The translations under genes and the position numbers were made by a program. From assembly GCA_001795385.1 (NCBI GenBank), contig MGOU01000006.1, positions 1 to 59,665 on the forward strand: 59,665 nucleotides of DNA. The letters run 5' to 3'. Shown here piece after piece: positions 36,711 through 45,261 of the stretch; within the stretch, counting starts at the first letter, position 1, and each line of letters starts with the position of its first letter. The notes under the pieces are model-generated. The model was not told the DNA's origin. It saw nothing but the letters and a program-made list of their open reading frames with translations, and did not search any database. The stretch comes from Clostridiales bacterium GWD2_32_19 (GTDB lineage: Bacteria > Bacillota > Clostridia > Lachnospirales > UBA12420).

Positions 36711-38399
36711 ATGCCAAAATTTTTTGATACTCAAACATATGACACTATAACTAAAAAACTTGACGAAGCATATAGTAGTCCAGATAAGTATGCTGAAATA
36801 TATGATATACCACGTGAACAAGCGGAAAGAGAAATAGCTAGCTATACAAATCTAAAGGATGCAGCATCACTAGGGGACATAGGCGCAAGAGAGTATTTAA
36901 TAAATCAATATTCAAAATTCTTGATGTATTTTATGAAAAAGAATAGAATTAATATTGATGATTTGGTGGATTTCGAGAATATTCAAAATAATATTATTGT
37001 CATAGCTTTTGAAATTTTAATGAATGTGGCAGATATAGGAGATATAATTAAAAAGTATAAAATTGTAATTAGGGTTACAGAAGAAGAAATGAGAGATATA
37101 ATAGAAAAAGAAATGCCTATAATAAAAGAGTTTTTAAGCAATCCAATGAATAGAGTCAAAATTATTGCGACCCTTGTATATACGCGTGAATATGGACAAG
37201 ACTGTGTTGACACTATTCAACATCATAATATTAATGAAATAGGTATACTTGATATGGATTATATATATGTAATTAAGGGAGATAAAATACATTTAAAGTT
37301 TTTAAAATTTGAAAATGAGGATGTAATCCTTAACATACAGAAGAAAACGACTCAAGATTCACCAAATAATTATGATCAACATAATCCATTTCTTGTTGCT
37401 GCAAAGAGAAATTCAAGTCGTATAACGGTTGCAGGCTATGGATGTACACCAGCACACGATTTGTATTACAATGAGCGTATATTTAACTTGTCTAAAATAT
37501 CATTAGAAGAGATGAGAGATAGTTATAATACAATTGATGAACTTATGTGTAGATTTGGATGCTTAAATCAAAAAGGAAGAGGTTCACACTTTATTACAGG
37601 TTCTGACATGGGTGTTGGTAAGTCAACATTCCTGCTTGCTATGCTTGAAAAAGTGCCTGATGAATGGGGGATAGGAATACTAGATACGCAAAACGAGTTG
37701 CAAGCTAGAAGGAAATACCCAAGAAAGAATGCACTTACATTAATAGAAACAGAAACAATGGACATAAAAAGATGTTTTCAGATAATGCTTAAGATGGCCA
37801 GAGATGTATTATATGTAGGTGAAATCACAAAGCCAGAGGAAGTAGGAGAACTTATAAATGCCAGTTTGCGTCTTAATTCAGGGGTAGGAGGAACACTCCA
37901 CTCATTGTCACCATACGAGGTTGTTACGAACCTAAGAAACCTTATGCTTAGAACGGATATGTATAGTGATGGTCCTATAGCTGAGGCGGATATAGCAAGA
38001 GGACTCGACACTATATTCCATTTAGCAAAACTACCCAACGGTAGGATAATTGTTGAATATGTAGTTGAAGTAGAATACGTAGAACAAGACCATTATGTGG
38101 ATAAAATAGAGGAAGGAACTTTTAAGGAAAGAATTATGAGCTTCCTAAAATTAGGACAAATGGCGTTATCAAAATATTTGTACACAAAAGCGTACAAGTA
38201 TAATACGATAATACAATTTGATAGAGATTATGATATATGGGTACCAAAAAATCTACCATCGGAACAATATTTTAGTAAGATAAAGAAGTATATGACTCAA
38301 GAAGAAATAGACGACTTTAAAAATTATTTTTGGGAAGAAAAAGAAAGAGTAGAAAAAATAATAGAAGAAAGAAAAAAAGAAATGGCAAAGAAGGTGTAA
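36711..38399 (+). CDS. TadA/CpaF-family secretion ATPase
   Basis: This 562-residue member of the VirB11/PilT/GspE superfamily would drive assembly of the Tad-like pilus. The Walker A is GSDMGVGKS (297-305). The aspartate-box region follows in GILDTQNELQARRKYP, the Walker B is DVLYVGEITKPEEV, and the His box is GGTLHSLSP. The N-terminal about 250 residues contain the usual helical adaptor. GGGGTGATTTA lies before the ATG. The TadB-like gene begins 3 bases after the stop, indicating tight coupling. As a VirB11 relative it could in principle also serve the neighbouring type IV secretion-like set; this is inference. Confidence 0.88.
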   Translation: MPKFFDTQTYDTITKKLDEAYSSPDKYAEIYDIPREQAEREIASYTNLKDAASLGDIGAREYLINQYSKFLMYFMKKNRINIDDLVDFENIQNNIIVIAFEILMNVADIGDIIKKYKIVIRVTEEEMRDIIEKEMPIIKEFLSNPMNRVKIIATLVYTREYGQDCVDTIQHHNINEIGILDMDYIYVIKGDKIHLKFLKFENEDVILNIQKKTTQDSPNNYDQHNPFLVAAKRNSSRITVAGYGCTPAHDLYYNERIFNLSKISLEEMRDSYNTIDELMCRFGCLNQKGRGSHFITGSDMGVGKSTFLLAMLEKVPDEWGIGILDTQNELQARRKYPRKNALTLIETETMDIKRCFQIMLKMARDVLYVGEITKPEEVGELINASLRLNSGVGGTLHSLSPYEVVTNLRNLMLRTDMYSDGPIAEADIARGLDTIFHLAKLPNGRIIVEYVVEVEYVEQDHYVDKIEEGTFKERIMSFLKLGQMALSKYLYTKAYKYNTIIQFDRDYDIWVPKNLPSEQYFSKIKKYMTQEEIDDFKNYFWEEKERVEKIIEERKKEMAKKV

Positions 38400-38402
38400 A
38401 AC

Positions 38403-39410
38403 ATGAATAGTATTGTAGAAAAACTTAGGCCAGTTATTATGAATATTATATCATTACTTACACCTCAAAATATAGTTTGGCTAACATTGGTTATAACGGG
38501 TTTAGTCTTAATATTCAATTACATGTATGATCACTATAAGTATAGAAAAAATGTAATGAGATATTTGATAAAAAAAGATAAAAAATCCATGATGCATGTA
38601 CTCACAATAAGACTATCCAAGATTCAGATAGTGTACAAGATTATTAGAAAGCTTGCGATAAAAATAGGGATGTTTACACAATATTCTTATGAGAAAAACT
38701 TAGAATATGCCACAAGGGCTTTGATTTCATCAATATTTGGTTCTGTTTTTATAATAATGGTACTAGTTCCAGGAAACAGGTTTTGGTATATATCTATGTT
38801 TTACTTTTTTATAGCAGTAATAGTTATTACGGTAATATTTTATATGTTTTTTGCTATGGCAAGAATGAACTTTATAAAAAAGTTGCCAGATACATTTAAA
38901 ATACTTAACAGTAGATACATAAGTAAGGGTAATATACTAAAAGCGATTCATGTTTCAATGGAAGATTTTGATAAAGTTATAAGAAAAGAAATGATAAAAA
39001 TATATAACGTATTAAAGAAAAATAATATGGAAGAAATAGATTATGTATTAGAAAGTATAGATGAAACATATAAAGATGAATTTTTAACAATTCTTTTAAG
39101 CCTTATAAAACAAGCGCATTATAAAGGCGGAAATGTAATGATAAAAGAGCAATTTGAAACACTTACTGAAGAAATACTCGAAGAAATAGAAAATAGAGCA
39201 GACCTCGCTTCAGCGAGTAAATCATATATATTTTTAGCTTTGTTTATACCGCCTTGTATACCATTAATTCAGAAATTTAATGCTGATTCTATTGGTGAAA
39301 AAGCAGGGGAGTTCTATCAATCAGCATTAGGTGAAAAGCTACCTATTATGATGATAGCTGCTATGCTAGCTTATATAGGGTTGCTACTATTTATGGAAAG
39401 ATCAGCCTAG
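38403..39410 (+). CDS. TadB-like membrane platform protein
   Basis: The 335-residue protein has four hydrophobic segments: about 18-40, two adjacent near 110-150, and one near 310-330. Between them is a cytoplasmic helical domain with the T2SSF-like order (LPDTFKILNSRYISKGNILKAI... EEILEEIENRADLA). TadB and TadC form the inner-membrane platform on which the CpaF ATPase acts. It overlaps functionally with the TadA-like gene upstream, only 3 bases away. Assignment is by topology, partial pattern and context. Confidence 0.75.
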   Translation: MNSIVEKLRPVIMNIISLLTPQNIVWLTLVITGLVLIFNYMYDHYKYRKNVMRYLIKKDKKSMMHVLTIRLSKIQIVYKIIRKLAIKIGMFTQYSYEKNLEYATRALISSIFGSVFIIMVLVPGNRFWYISMFYFFIAVIVITVIFYMFFAMARMNFIKKLPDTFKILNSRYISKGNILKAIHVSMEDFDKVIRKEMIKIYNVLKKNNMEEIDYVLESIDETYKDEFLTILLSLIKQAHYKGGNVMIKEQFETLTEEILEEIENRADLASASKSYIFLALFIPPCIPLIQKFNADSIGEKAGEFYQSALGEKLPIMMIAAMLAYIGLLLFMERSA

Positions 39411-39416
39411 GAAGAC

Positions 39417-39531
39417 AAATGACAAAGAACAAAGAACTAAGTACAAAGATAAGAGTTGTTTAAGTTATATGTACTTTGTAGTTATATTTTGTATTTATAC
39501 TTTGTTATTTGTTCTTTGAACTTTGTACTTT
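39417..39531 (+). repeat. imperfect long inverted repeat between TadB- and TadC-like genes
   Basis: The left part (about 39417-39451, rich in acaaagaacaaag) and the right part (about 39499-39531, rich in ctttgttctttg) are largely complementary, so the mRNA could fold into a long imperfect hairpin. Similar caaag/ctttg-rich spacer occurs at 55740-55812. It might attenuate expression of the TadC-like gene. Confidence 0.45.
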
Positions 39532-39553
39532 GTATTTATTGGGGGTTTTATTT

Positions 39554-40714
39554 ATGGATATTTTGATTCAAGCAACTTACTCGTTATTAATTATAATAGG
39601 AGTATATTTAATAGGGTACTATATCATAAATCAGGAGTGGTTTATGAAGATGATTACAGATTTAGAGAAGAGTATCGTCTTTAATTATATGCGAGCAAAA
39701 AAGGCATATAAAGATTTTATGAGAAGATATATATATAAAGAAGATGGGCCATTATATGTGTGGTACAAGAAATTTCTTATGCACACAAAATTTTCAGTTG
39801 AAGGATTTATGAATATAAAAGTTGCTTTGTTTGTAATTACAATATTCATTAGTATGTCGGTAAAAACCACAGATATATTGGTATACACAGATGAATTATA
39901 TACGAAGTTTCAATATGAGCAAGATGAAATAATGAAAAACTATAAACCACTAGAGCCAGACGAGTTGGAAGTAACGGCGGAGTTTAAAAAAGTTATTTTA
40001 AAACAGTCATTACTTAGTATTAATAAAGAAAAATTCGAAAGTATGGACAAGAACGAAACACAAGATTATATAATAAAAATAGTAAAAGAACTAAAAAACC
40101 CTACTCCAATTTCTGACGAAACATTGTCAAATGAAGTTTACTATAAATTGAAAAAATTCTATGATATAAGAAAAATTGATTTTGGCTCGTACCTTATGAT
40201 AGCAGCGGCAGTGTTTTTCGTTCCAGAGATTTTCATATTATTATATAATTTTTTTATAAAAGTTGATGCAAGAAGAGAACTTGCTTTCATGAAACGGCTT
40301 ATAATAATGAATGGAAGTATAAAGCCAGTAGACTTTATGGAAGTGCTAAAATATTTGATTAAAAAATCCACATTTTACACAAAAATTCTAGAAGAAATAC
40401 AGGATAAAAATAAAAAGAATTACTTACCAAATACACAAATATATCTACCATATATAAGAAAATCAAAATCTATAACAGAAAAATTGTTTTTTGAGAAACT
40501 AGATGAAGCCAATAACTATGACTTTGATCAAGCGATACAGAATATAAAAAACGAATTTAATCTAGATAAAAGAACACAAGGAAGAAAGATAAAAAAGACA
40601 GTAGAAGTAATACATATATGGGGAATAGTTGGATTTATGGGACTTATAGTTTTTATAATAATGTATTTAATATTGCCATGGATGTCAGCATATAAGATGG
40701 ATACACTAATGTAA
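39554..40714 (+). CDS. TadC-like membrane platform protein
   Basis: The product of about 386 residues has an N-terminal transmembrane helix (about 4-24), a hydrophobic segment near 96-110, a central membrane segment near 217-238, a cytoplasmic helical domain, and a C-terminal helix (IWGIVGFMGLIVFIIMYLILPWM). This resembles the second platform subunit of Tad systems. I chose the ATG at 39554 with GGGGG 8 bases upstream; the frame opens 15 codons earlier within the inverted repeat. Sequence similarity to known TadC is low, so context carries much of the weight. Confidence 0.62.
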   Translation: MDILIQATYSLLIIIGVYLIGYYIINQEWFMKMITDLEKSIVFNYMRAKKAYKDFMRRYIYKEDGPLYVWYKKFLMHTKFSVEGFMNIKVALFVITIFISMSVKTTDILVYTDELYTKFQYEQDEIMKNYKPLEPDELEVTAEFKKVILKQSLLSINKEKFESMDKNETQDYIIKIVKELKNPTPISDETLSNEVYYKLKKFYDIRKIDFGSYLMIAAAVFFVPEIFILLYNFFIKVDARRELAFMKRLIIMNGSIKPVDFMEVLKYLIKKSTFYTKILEEIQDKNKKNYLPNTQIYLPYIRKSKSITEKLFFEKLDEANNYDFDQAIQNIKNEFNLDKRTQGRKIKKTVEVIHIWGIVGFMGLIVFIIMYLILPWMSAYKMDTLM

Positions 40715-40847
40715 TTTAAGTTCAAATGTAAATAATATAGGATAAACTGCTAAAAGAAATAAAAGATTTATTTAAAGAAAATGAAACAGATAAATATTAG
40801 TCATTATATATTGCATTTTATAAAATGAAAGACTCAATAAAAAAGTA

Positions 40848-40876
40848 TTGATTATTATCATAAAAAGTGATATAAT
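40848..40876 (+). promoter_or_regulatory. sigma-A promoter of the pilin-like cluster
   Basis: TTGATT and TATAAT with a 17-base spacer, about 35 bases before the first pilin-like gene. It gives the pilin-like genes transcription independent of the ATPase/platform operon. Confidence 0.78.
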
Positions 40877-40910
40877 TAGATGAATAAGCAATATACAAGG
40901 AAGTGGATAA

Positions 40911-41294
40911 ATGAATGAATTAGCGTTTGATATATTTGTTGGAATATTAATACTGAGCACAATAGTAGTTGTAGTTAATTTGTTTGACAGTAATTTAAAA
41001 ATTATAAACACATCAACAAATGATAAAAATACAGAAATATCTCAAATAAATGACGAACAAGTTACTAATGAACACAGTTTATATTATACGGGAGCAGATG
41101 TGCTTGCATATATAAATGATAGCAAAACATCGACAACTATATATATAAAATATTCAGAATCACTCATTTATAAAATAGATAATATTAATAGACAAATAGA
41201 CATACAAAATGCAAGTTCATATATAAAAGTTAATAACTACTTAACAGATAAATATTCATTTGATAGAGTAAGTTATACATTCTTAAAAACCTAG
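40911..41294 (+). CDS. small leaderless pilin-like protein A
   Basis: The 127-residue protein starts directly with a transmembrane helix (about 5-25) with no basic leader, then has a polar outer domain. It shares the motif GADVLAY (about residues 62-68) with the genes at 42269 (GADVISF) and 42715 (GSEVISF). This N-terminal helix plus globular domain layout is that of mature type IV pilins or pseudopilins. It has its own promoter and the ribosome site AAGGAAGTGG. Function as a minor pilin is inferred from layout and position in the Tad-like locus. Confidence 0.6.
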   Translation: MNELAFDIFVGILILSTIVVVVNLFDSNLKIINTSTNDKNTEISQINDEQVTNEHSLYYTGADVLAYINDSKTSTTIYIKYSESLIYKIDNINRQIDIQNASSYIKVNNYLTDKYSFDRVSYTFLKT

Positions 41295-41372
41295 GTAGAG
41301 ATATACTTACGAGTTTAGTGAGTATATTTATATAGATACATAGATTGTTTTATAAAAAGGAGGTGAAACATA

Positions 41373-41825
41373 ATGGAAAAGATTATAGCCGTAGTAATAA
41401 TGATAGTTATAGTTATTGCACTTATAGCGACTGTAGTAATGCCTCAAAGCCAACAGGTAGCAAACATGGGAGAAAATGCAAATACTCAAATGGACCAATT
41501 TCAAATGGGAATGCAAGATGGTAAAAGTTTAGGATCAGCAGTTATAGCTGACTTTAAAATGGGAGCTATTAATGACAATTTAATAGTTGTAATAGATGAC
41601 GATTCTGACGCAACAAAAGCTTTGTTGACAATATCTGCTACTGATGGTACAATAGCTGTAACAGCAGATACATCAAACATATCTTCTGATACAATAACAG
41701 GTGGAACAGTAACTCTACCAACAGCATTAACAATTGATAAAAATGCTGTTTACCAAAAATCAGAAAAAATCAATTCTAACAATGTAAGACATGTTTTATA
41801 TGTTAGGGTAAATACAGCTCAATAA
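41373..41825 (+). CDS. small leaderless pilin-like protein B, probable major subunit
   Basis: The 150-residue protein begins MEKIIAVVIMIVIVIA, a hydrophobic helix from residue 4 to about 22, followed by a Gln/Asn/Met-rich helix and a Thr/Asp/Ala-rich beta-like domain with little charge (residues 65-135). It keeps a degenerate GSAVIADF form of the family motif at residue 54. The ribosome site AAAGGAGGTGA is a full anti-Shine-Dalgarno match with a 6-base spacer, and two tandem terminators follow, so it is probably the most highly expressed product of the cluster. A pilus role is inferred. Confidence 0.65.
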   Translation: MEKIIAVVIMIVIVIALIATVVMPQSQQVANMGENANTQMDQFQMGMQDGKSLGSAVIADFKMGAINDNLIVVIDDDSDATKALLTISATDGTIAVTADTSNISSDTITGGTVTLPTALTIDKNAVYQKSEKINSNNVRHVLYVRVNTAQ

Positions 41826-41860
41826 TGTATTGAAATGTAGGATATTTGTCAATAGTGGAG

Positions 41861-41941
41861 GCGTATGAAATTTGAAAAAGTTTTATGCGCTTTTTATTAT
41901 AAAAGAAAATAACAATATATTAAAATATATTGTTATTTTTT
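41861..41941 (+). terminator. two tandem terminators after pilin-like gene B
   Basis: The first hairpin pairs 41861-41870 with 41881-41890 (10 bp, two wobble pairs) and is followed by TTTTTATT. The second pairs 41906-41920 with 41925-41939 (15 bp, perfect) and runs into a T-tract. Together they isolate the upstream pilin-like genes from those downstream. Confidence 0.88.
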
Positions 41942-42172
41942 ATCTAAAGGTATTTAAAAATTAAGGTAAAAGTGATATAATATATATAAGTAAATTATTT
42001 TAAAATGTTTAGTTTAACAAAATTACTGCTACTGCATCATGAGTAGAGTGTTATTCGTATATTGGATTTGATTTTAAGGTAAACTACATTTTCAACATCT
42101 ACGAGAACCCTATAAAAAGTTTGTAAAATACAAAACCAAGTATTAGGATGTCGCAATGATAGGGAGAGGGAA
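41942..42172. other. non-coding spacer with a decayed dispersed repeat
   Basis: This is part of a 443-base gap. The reverse complement of about 42097-42163 resembles 9361-9427 (both read cctNtcattgcNacatccta, then acttggttt). No coding frame with a ribosome site is seen. The 75-bp leader element follows directly. Confidence 0.6.
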
Positions 42173-42247
42173 GATAATACTGATAAGATATATTGAATAT
42201 AAAGGGATAGTGTAGTATTTAGTACTATAAATATTTTACACTACCTT
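42173..42247 (+). repeat. 75-bp leader element, copy 2 (upstream of pilin-like gene C)
   Basis: This is near-identical, in inverted orientation on the chromosome, to 3351-3425 upstream of ricT. It ends 21 bases before the start codon. From 42202 it can fold as an imperfect hairpin (aagggatagtgta pairing towards tacactacctt). Confidence 0.85.
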
Positions 42248-42268
42248 ATTTACAGAGGGGGAGATTTA

Positions 42269-42682
42269 ATGGAAAAGATAGTATATATCATTGTTTCAAG
42301 TGTGGCTATATTAGCAATTATGGGTGTCATATTAAATTTATTTAGAACAGATCATGCTGTTTTATATGCAGTAACAACTCAAACAGATGATATGAAAAAA
42401 GTTAATGCAGATGGGATGACTAATACAAATACATACATAGGAGCAGATGTAATATCTTTTTTAAGGTATAATAAAGATAGCGACATGACAATTGATGTAG
42501 ATTTCCTAGCAGGTGACATAAGGACTGTAGATACAATTGATAGAAATGAAGATATAAATATTATAGTCAAAAAAATTAGAGAGGGAAGTAAAATGGTTGG
42601 AATTAATGAAGTAGCTTATACTGATTTAAATTTTAGTGTTGAGGTTGCAACACAAAATCTGTATAAATTTAAAATTAATTAA
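42269..42682 (+). CDS. small leaderless pilin-like protein C
   Basis: The 137-residue protein starts with a transmembrane helix (about 4-24), then a polar domain containing YIGADVISFLRYNKD (about 56-70), shared with proteins A and D. There is no basic leader or prepilin cleavage motif. The ribosome site is GGGGGAG. The 75-bp duplicated leader lies directly upstream, so its control may differ from the rest of the locus. A minor pilin role is inferred. Confidence 0.6.
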   Translation: MEKIVYIIVSSVAILAIMGVILNLFRTDHAVLYAVTTQTDDMKKVNADGMTNTNTYIGADVISFLRYNKDSDMTIDVDFLAGDIRTVDTIDRNEDINIIVKKIREGSKMVGINEVAYTDLNFSVEVATQNLYKFKIN

Positions 42683-42714
42683 CAATTATATTTTTAAGTG
42701 GAGGAGGAGATTTT

Positions 42715-43149
42715 GTGGATAATATTCTGTATGATGTGGTTGTAGGAGTTATAATTTTAGGAGTAGTAGTAATTACATTTAATATGTCAAAGCAAAGCAC
42801 CGAAAATATGCAACAGTCTATAAATCAATCATCACAAATAGAAGAACAAAAACTTGAAGGTTTTGCATTTGAAGATTTAGACAACTATGAAATTCAAGAT
42901 AAAAAGTTTATGGGTAGTGAAGTTATATCTTTCATGAGATATTATTCAAATAGCAGTGTACTTAGTGAAATAAAGGTTATAACTAAATATCCAAGTACAT
43001 ACACAACATATAAAACAGATAATTTAGGAATAAAGATTGAAGAAATAGAAGAAAAGTTAAAAAGTGGAATGTATAATGAGATTTCTCTATACGAAGTAAA
43101 GTTTGACTTTAGGTATGATAAGAATCTCGGAATTGTATGGTTTGAATGA
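42715..43149 (+). CDS. small leaderless pilin-like protein D
   Basis: The 144-residue protein has an N-terminal helix (about 5-24), a Gln/Ser/Glu-rich linker, and KFMGSEVISFMRYYSN (about 65-80), the family motif. The start is GTG with GGAGGAGGAG upstream. It is the third clear paralogue in the cluster, 32 bases past the previous gene. Same inferred role as proteins A and C. Confidence 0.6.
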   Translation: MDNILYDVVVGVIILGVVVITFNMSKQSTENMQQSINQSSQIEEQKLEGFAFEDLDNYEIQDKKFMGSEVISFMRYYSNSSVLSEIKVITKYPSTYTTYKTDNLGIKIEEIEEKLKSGMYNEISLYEVKFDFRYDKNLGIVWFE

Positions 43150-43176
43150 AGGTAGTGAATAGAGGAGGTGTAGGGT

Positions 43177-44145
43177 ATGATAGGTAGACTTTTAAATACT
43201 ATTGTAAATATTTTATTTATGATTTATATGGTCCTATTAATATCATTTTTTTTCTTACATGAGAGTTTAAAAAATAATATTAATGAAATTAATTACTCCA
43301 TACTTGATGGTATAGCAACTACGGGAGTTTTCTCAGAAGATACATATAATTATCTTAAACAGCAGGCATTTAAGTATAGTGGAGGAAGTTCTTATCAATT
43401 AGTTGTAAAATATGAGAAAAAGGTTAAGCCAGGGGTTTATGATACACATTGGAAAAAGGATTGGATATTACCAACCGATTTATCTAATATTGATGCAAGT
43501 GGAGATACAAAATCGGATGAAATACTAACGAGGTTAGGAAGGCCTATACCAATGCACATTGGGGACAAGGTGAGTATATATCTTGAGGATCAGAACCAGA
43601 CATTGTTTGTAAAGCTACTCAATGCACCGTTTTTAGGAATGCTTAATGAATATATGGATATGAGAATTAAGTCGCTAAAGACAGTAATTGTGGGTAGAAA
43701 TGCAAAGAGTATAGTAAAAGGTTATGAATTAAAAACGGAACTACAACAAAAAGCTACCTCGCCTACTCCATGGACGAATGGTATGGTACCAGCTAGGCCT
43801 ATTGCTGTGAAGGTGCTGACTGAAGCAAATGTTGCAGGGACACCATCGACACCAGGTCAAATTTATACAAGGGCGGGTATCATGGTCATAAATCTAAATA
43901 ATATTTCTTTTATTGTGGGAAATACAGTAACTATTGATTCAATAACATATCCATGGAGAACTAGCTACGATGAGATTGAAGATAATATGAAATATAATGC
44001 ATCTACAAAACAACTAGGAGAAAACCATATATTTAACACAGCAGAATTTTATAGACAGGTAACTGAGTATTACGACATGAGTGGAATGTTAGATACAGAA
44101 GAAGTATCAGATTATGAAAAGGTAATAGAATTCACACAAAAGTAG
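43177..44145 (+). CDS. larger pilin-like / TadE-position membrane protein 1
   Basis: I do not recognise a family. The 322-residue protein has an N-terminal helix (about 9-28) and an outer domain of about 290 residues with mixed strand and loop patterns. The topology matches TadE/TadF-like minor pilins or a tip protein, but it is longer. GGAGGTG with a 6-base spacer precedes the ATG. It is followed after 8 bases by a protein of the same topology, so the two may form a pair at the tip or base of the pilus-like structure. Confidence 0.52.
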   Translation: MIGRLLNTIVNILFMIYMVLLISFFFLHESLKNNINEINYSILDGIATTGVFSEDTYNYLKQQAFKYSGGSSYQLVVKYEKKVKPGVYDTHWKKDWILPTDLSNIDASGDTKSDEILTRLGRPIPMHIGDKVSIYLEDQNQTLFVKLLNAPFLGMLNEYMDMRIKSLKTVIVGRNAKSIVKGYELKTELQQKATSPTPWTNGMVPARPIAVKVLTEANVAGTPSTPGQIYTRAGIMVINLNNISFIVGNTVTIDSITYPWRTSYDEIEDNMKYNASTKQLGENHIFNTAEFYRQVTEYYDMSGMLDTEEVSDYEKVIEFTQK

Positions 44146-44153
44146 GTGATGAA

Positions 44154-45206
44154 ATGGAACAGTCTTTAACGGCTATAGTAATTTCGATATTTATAATATT
44201 TTTATTTGTGCCTACTGTGTTTTTAAAGACAAATAACACAGATAGGGAAAACATGAAACAAAATTTACATTTTGCTACTATGGCAATTGCAGATTGTATA
44301 GAGATTGCAGATGATACAGGAGCAAGTATTAATTTTGATGAATTGTCAAAAGGTTACATGAGGTATATAGAGAATTTTGATGCTAGCAAGTCTAATATTG
44401 CAATAGATGAAAAAAAGTTGCTTTTGGAGTTCAATAATATATTATTTAAAAGTTGTCAAGATCCTGAATTGTATGCAAAAGCGCAAGCAAGTATAGTAGC
44501 AAAAATACTTATATACAATAACCAGTTTATAATGGCTGGAGGGAGTATTAGAGACGGAGATTATGACTATAAAGCTGAGTTAGACGAGTATACTGATCCG
44601 ACTAAAATAGGCAAATTTAACCCAGCACATTATTTCACTACTGATCCTGATCCCGTAACAGGCAAGGTTTATTATCTTAACACAAAAAATGATCAGTTGT
44701 ATGATGAAAATAAAAAGATAATTAATTATACGCATAATGTCGCATTGGGGGGAGGAATACCAACAACAGATCCTAATGTTATAAAATATGTTCTAAATGT
44801 TGACAATATTGGAACCAAGGATTATTATTTAAATATGTTAAACAATAAAATTTATAATAAGTTAATAAACCCGACGGATGATGATCAAGTAGGGTATCGT
44901 GATGTAATTAGTAATGAGTTATTGATTCCTCGTAGTATTAAATTTATAAGTCTTACAAAAGAAGCTAAAAACGATATTATAATAAAAAAGATAAATCAGG
45001 TTATATCAGACTATACAGGTGGAATGACTGTAAACTTTCCGAATCCAGAAAATGTTATTTCAAGGGTTAATATGAAACAGAAGGACTTGAATTTTTTTGA
45101 GGGAACTACATTTATGGTTATATACAAAGAGAATAATTATCTTGATGTAAGAAATGAAGTTATGGAATTTAAAAATTATGTTGTAGCAGGATATACATTG
45201 AAGTAG
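44154..45206 (+). CDS. larger pilin-like / TadF-position membrane protein 2
   Basis: The 350-residue protein opens MEQSLTAIVISIFIIFLF, a single N-terminal helix (about 6-24), then a long polar outer region with several Tyr/Asp/Asn-rich loops (DPDPVTGKVYYLNTKNDQLYDE). I see no catalytic motif or known domain. It begins 8 bases after the previous stop with TAGGTGATG, so the two genes are probably translationally coupled. As the last structural gene it could be an adhesin or tip protein; this is inference from size and position. Confidence 0.5.
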   Translation: MEQSLTAIVISIFIIFLFVPTVFLKTNNTDRENMKQNLHFATMAIADCIEIADDTGASINFDELSKGYMRYIENFDASKSNIAIDEKKLLLEFNNILFKSCQDPELYAKAQASIVAKILIYNNQFIMAGGSIRDGDYDYKAELDEYTDPTKIGKFNPAHYFTTDPDPVTGKVYYLNTKNDQLYDENKKIINYTHNVALGGGIPTTDPNVIKYVLNVDNIGTKDYYLNMLNNKIYNKLINPTDDDQVGYRDVISNELLIPRSIKFISLTKEAKNDIIIKKINQVISDYTGGMTVNFPNPENVISRVNMKQKDLNFFEGTTFMVIYKENNYLDVRNEVMEFKNYVVAGYTLK

Positions 45207-45211
45207 ATAAC

Positions 45212-45246
45212 AAATAACAGGTTTATAACCTGTTATTTGAATTTTA
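45212..45246 (+). terminator. terminator at the end of the pilin-like cluster
   Basis: A 12-bp perfect stem (aaataacaggtt and its complement) with a 3-base loop is followed by gaatttt. It starts 5 bases past the stop codon. Confidence 0.8.
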
Positions 45247-45261
45247 GGGGTGGTTAAATTT

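Noticed and set aside
40741-40800. Short coding-like fragment (about 19 codons, Lys/Glu-rich)
   Set aside because: It has no start codon or ribosome site and is preceded by a stop; too short to support a gene or pseudogene.
18660-45206. Integrative conjugative element or prophage
   Set aside because: No integrase, relaxase, coupling protein, attachment repeats, tRNA target or phage structural genes were found within or at the edges.
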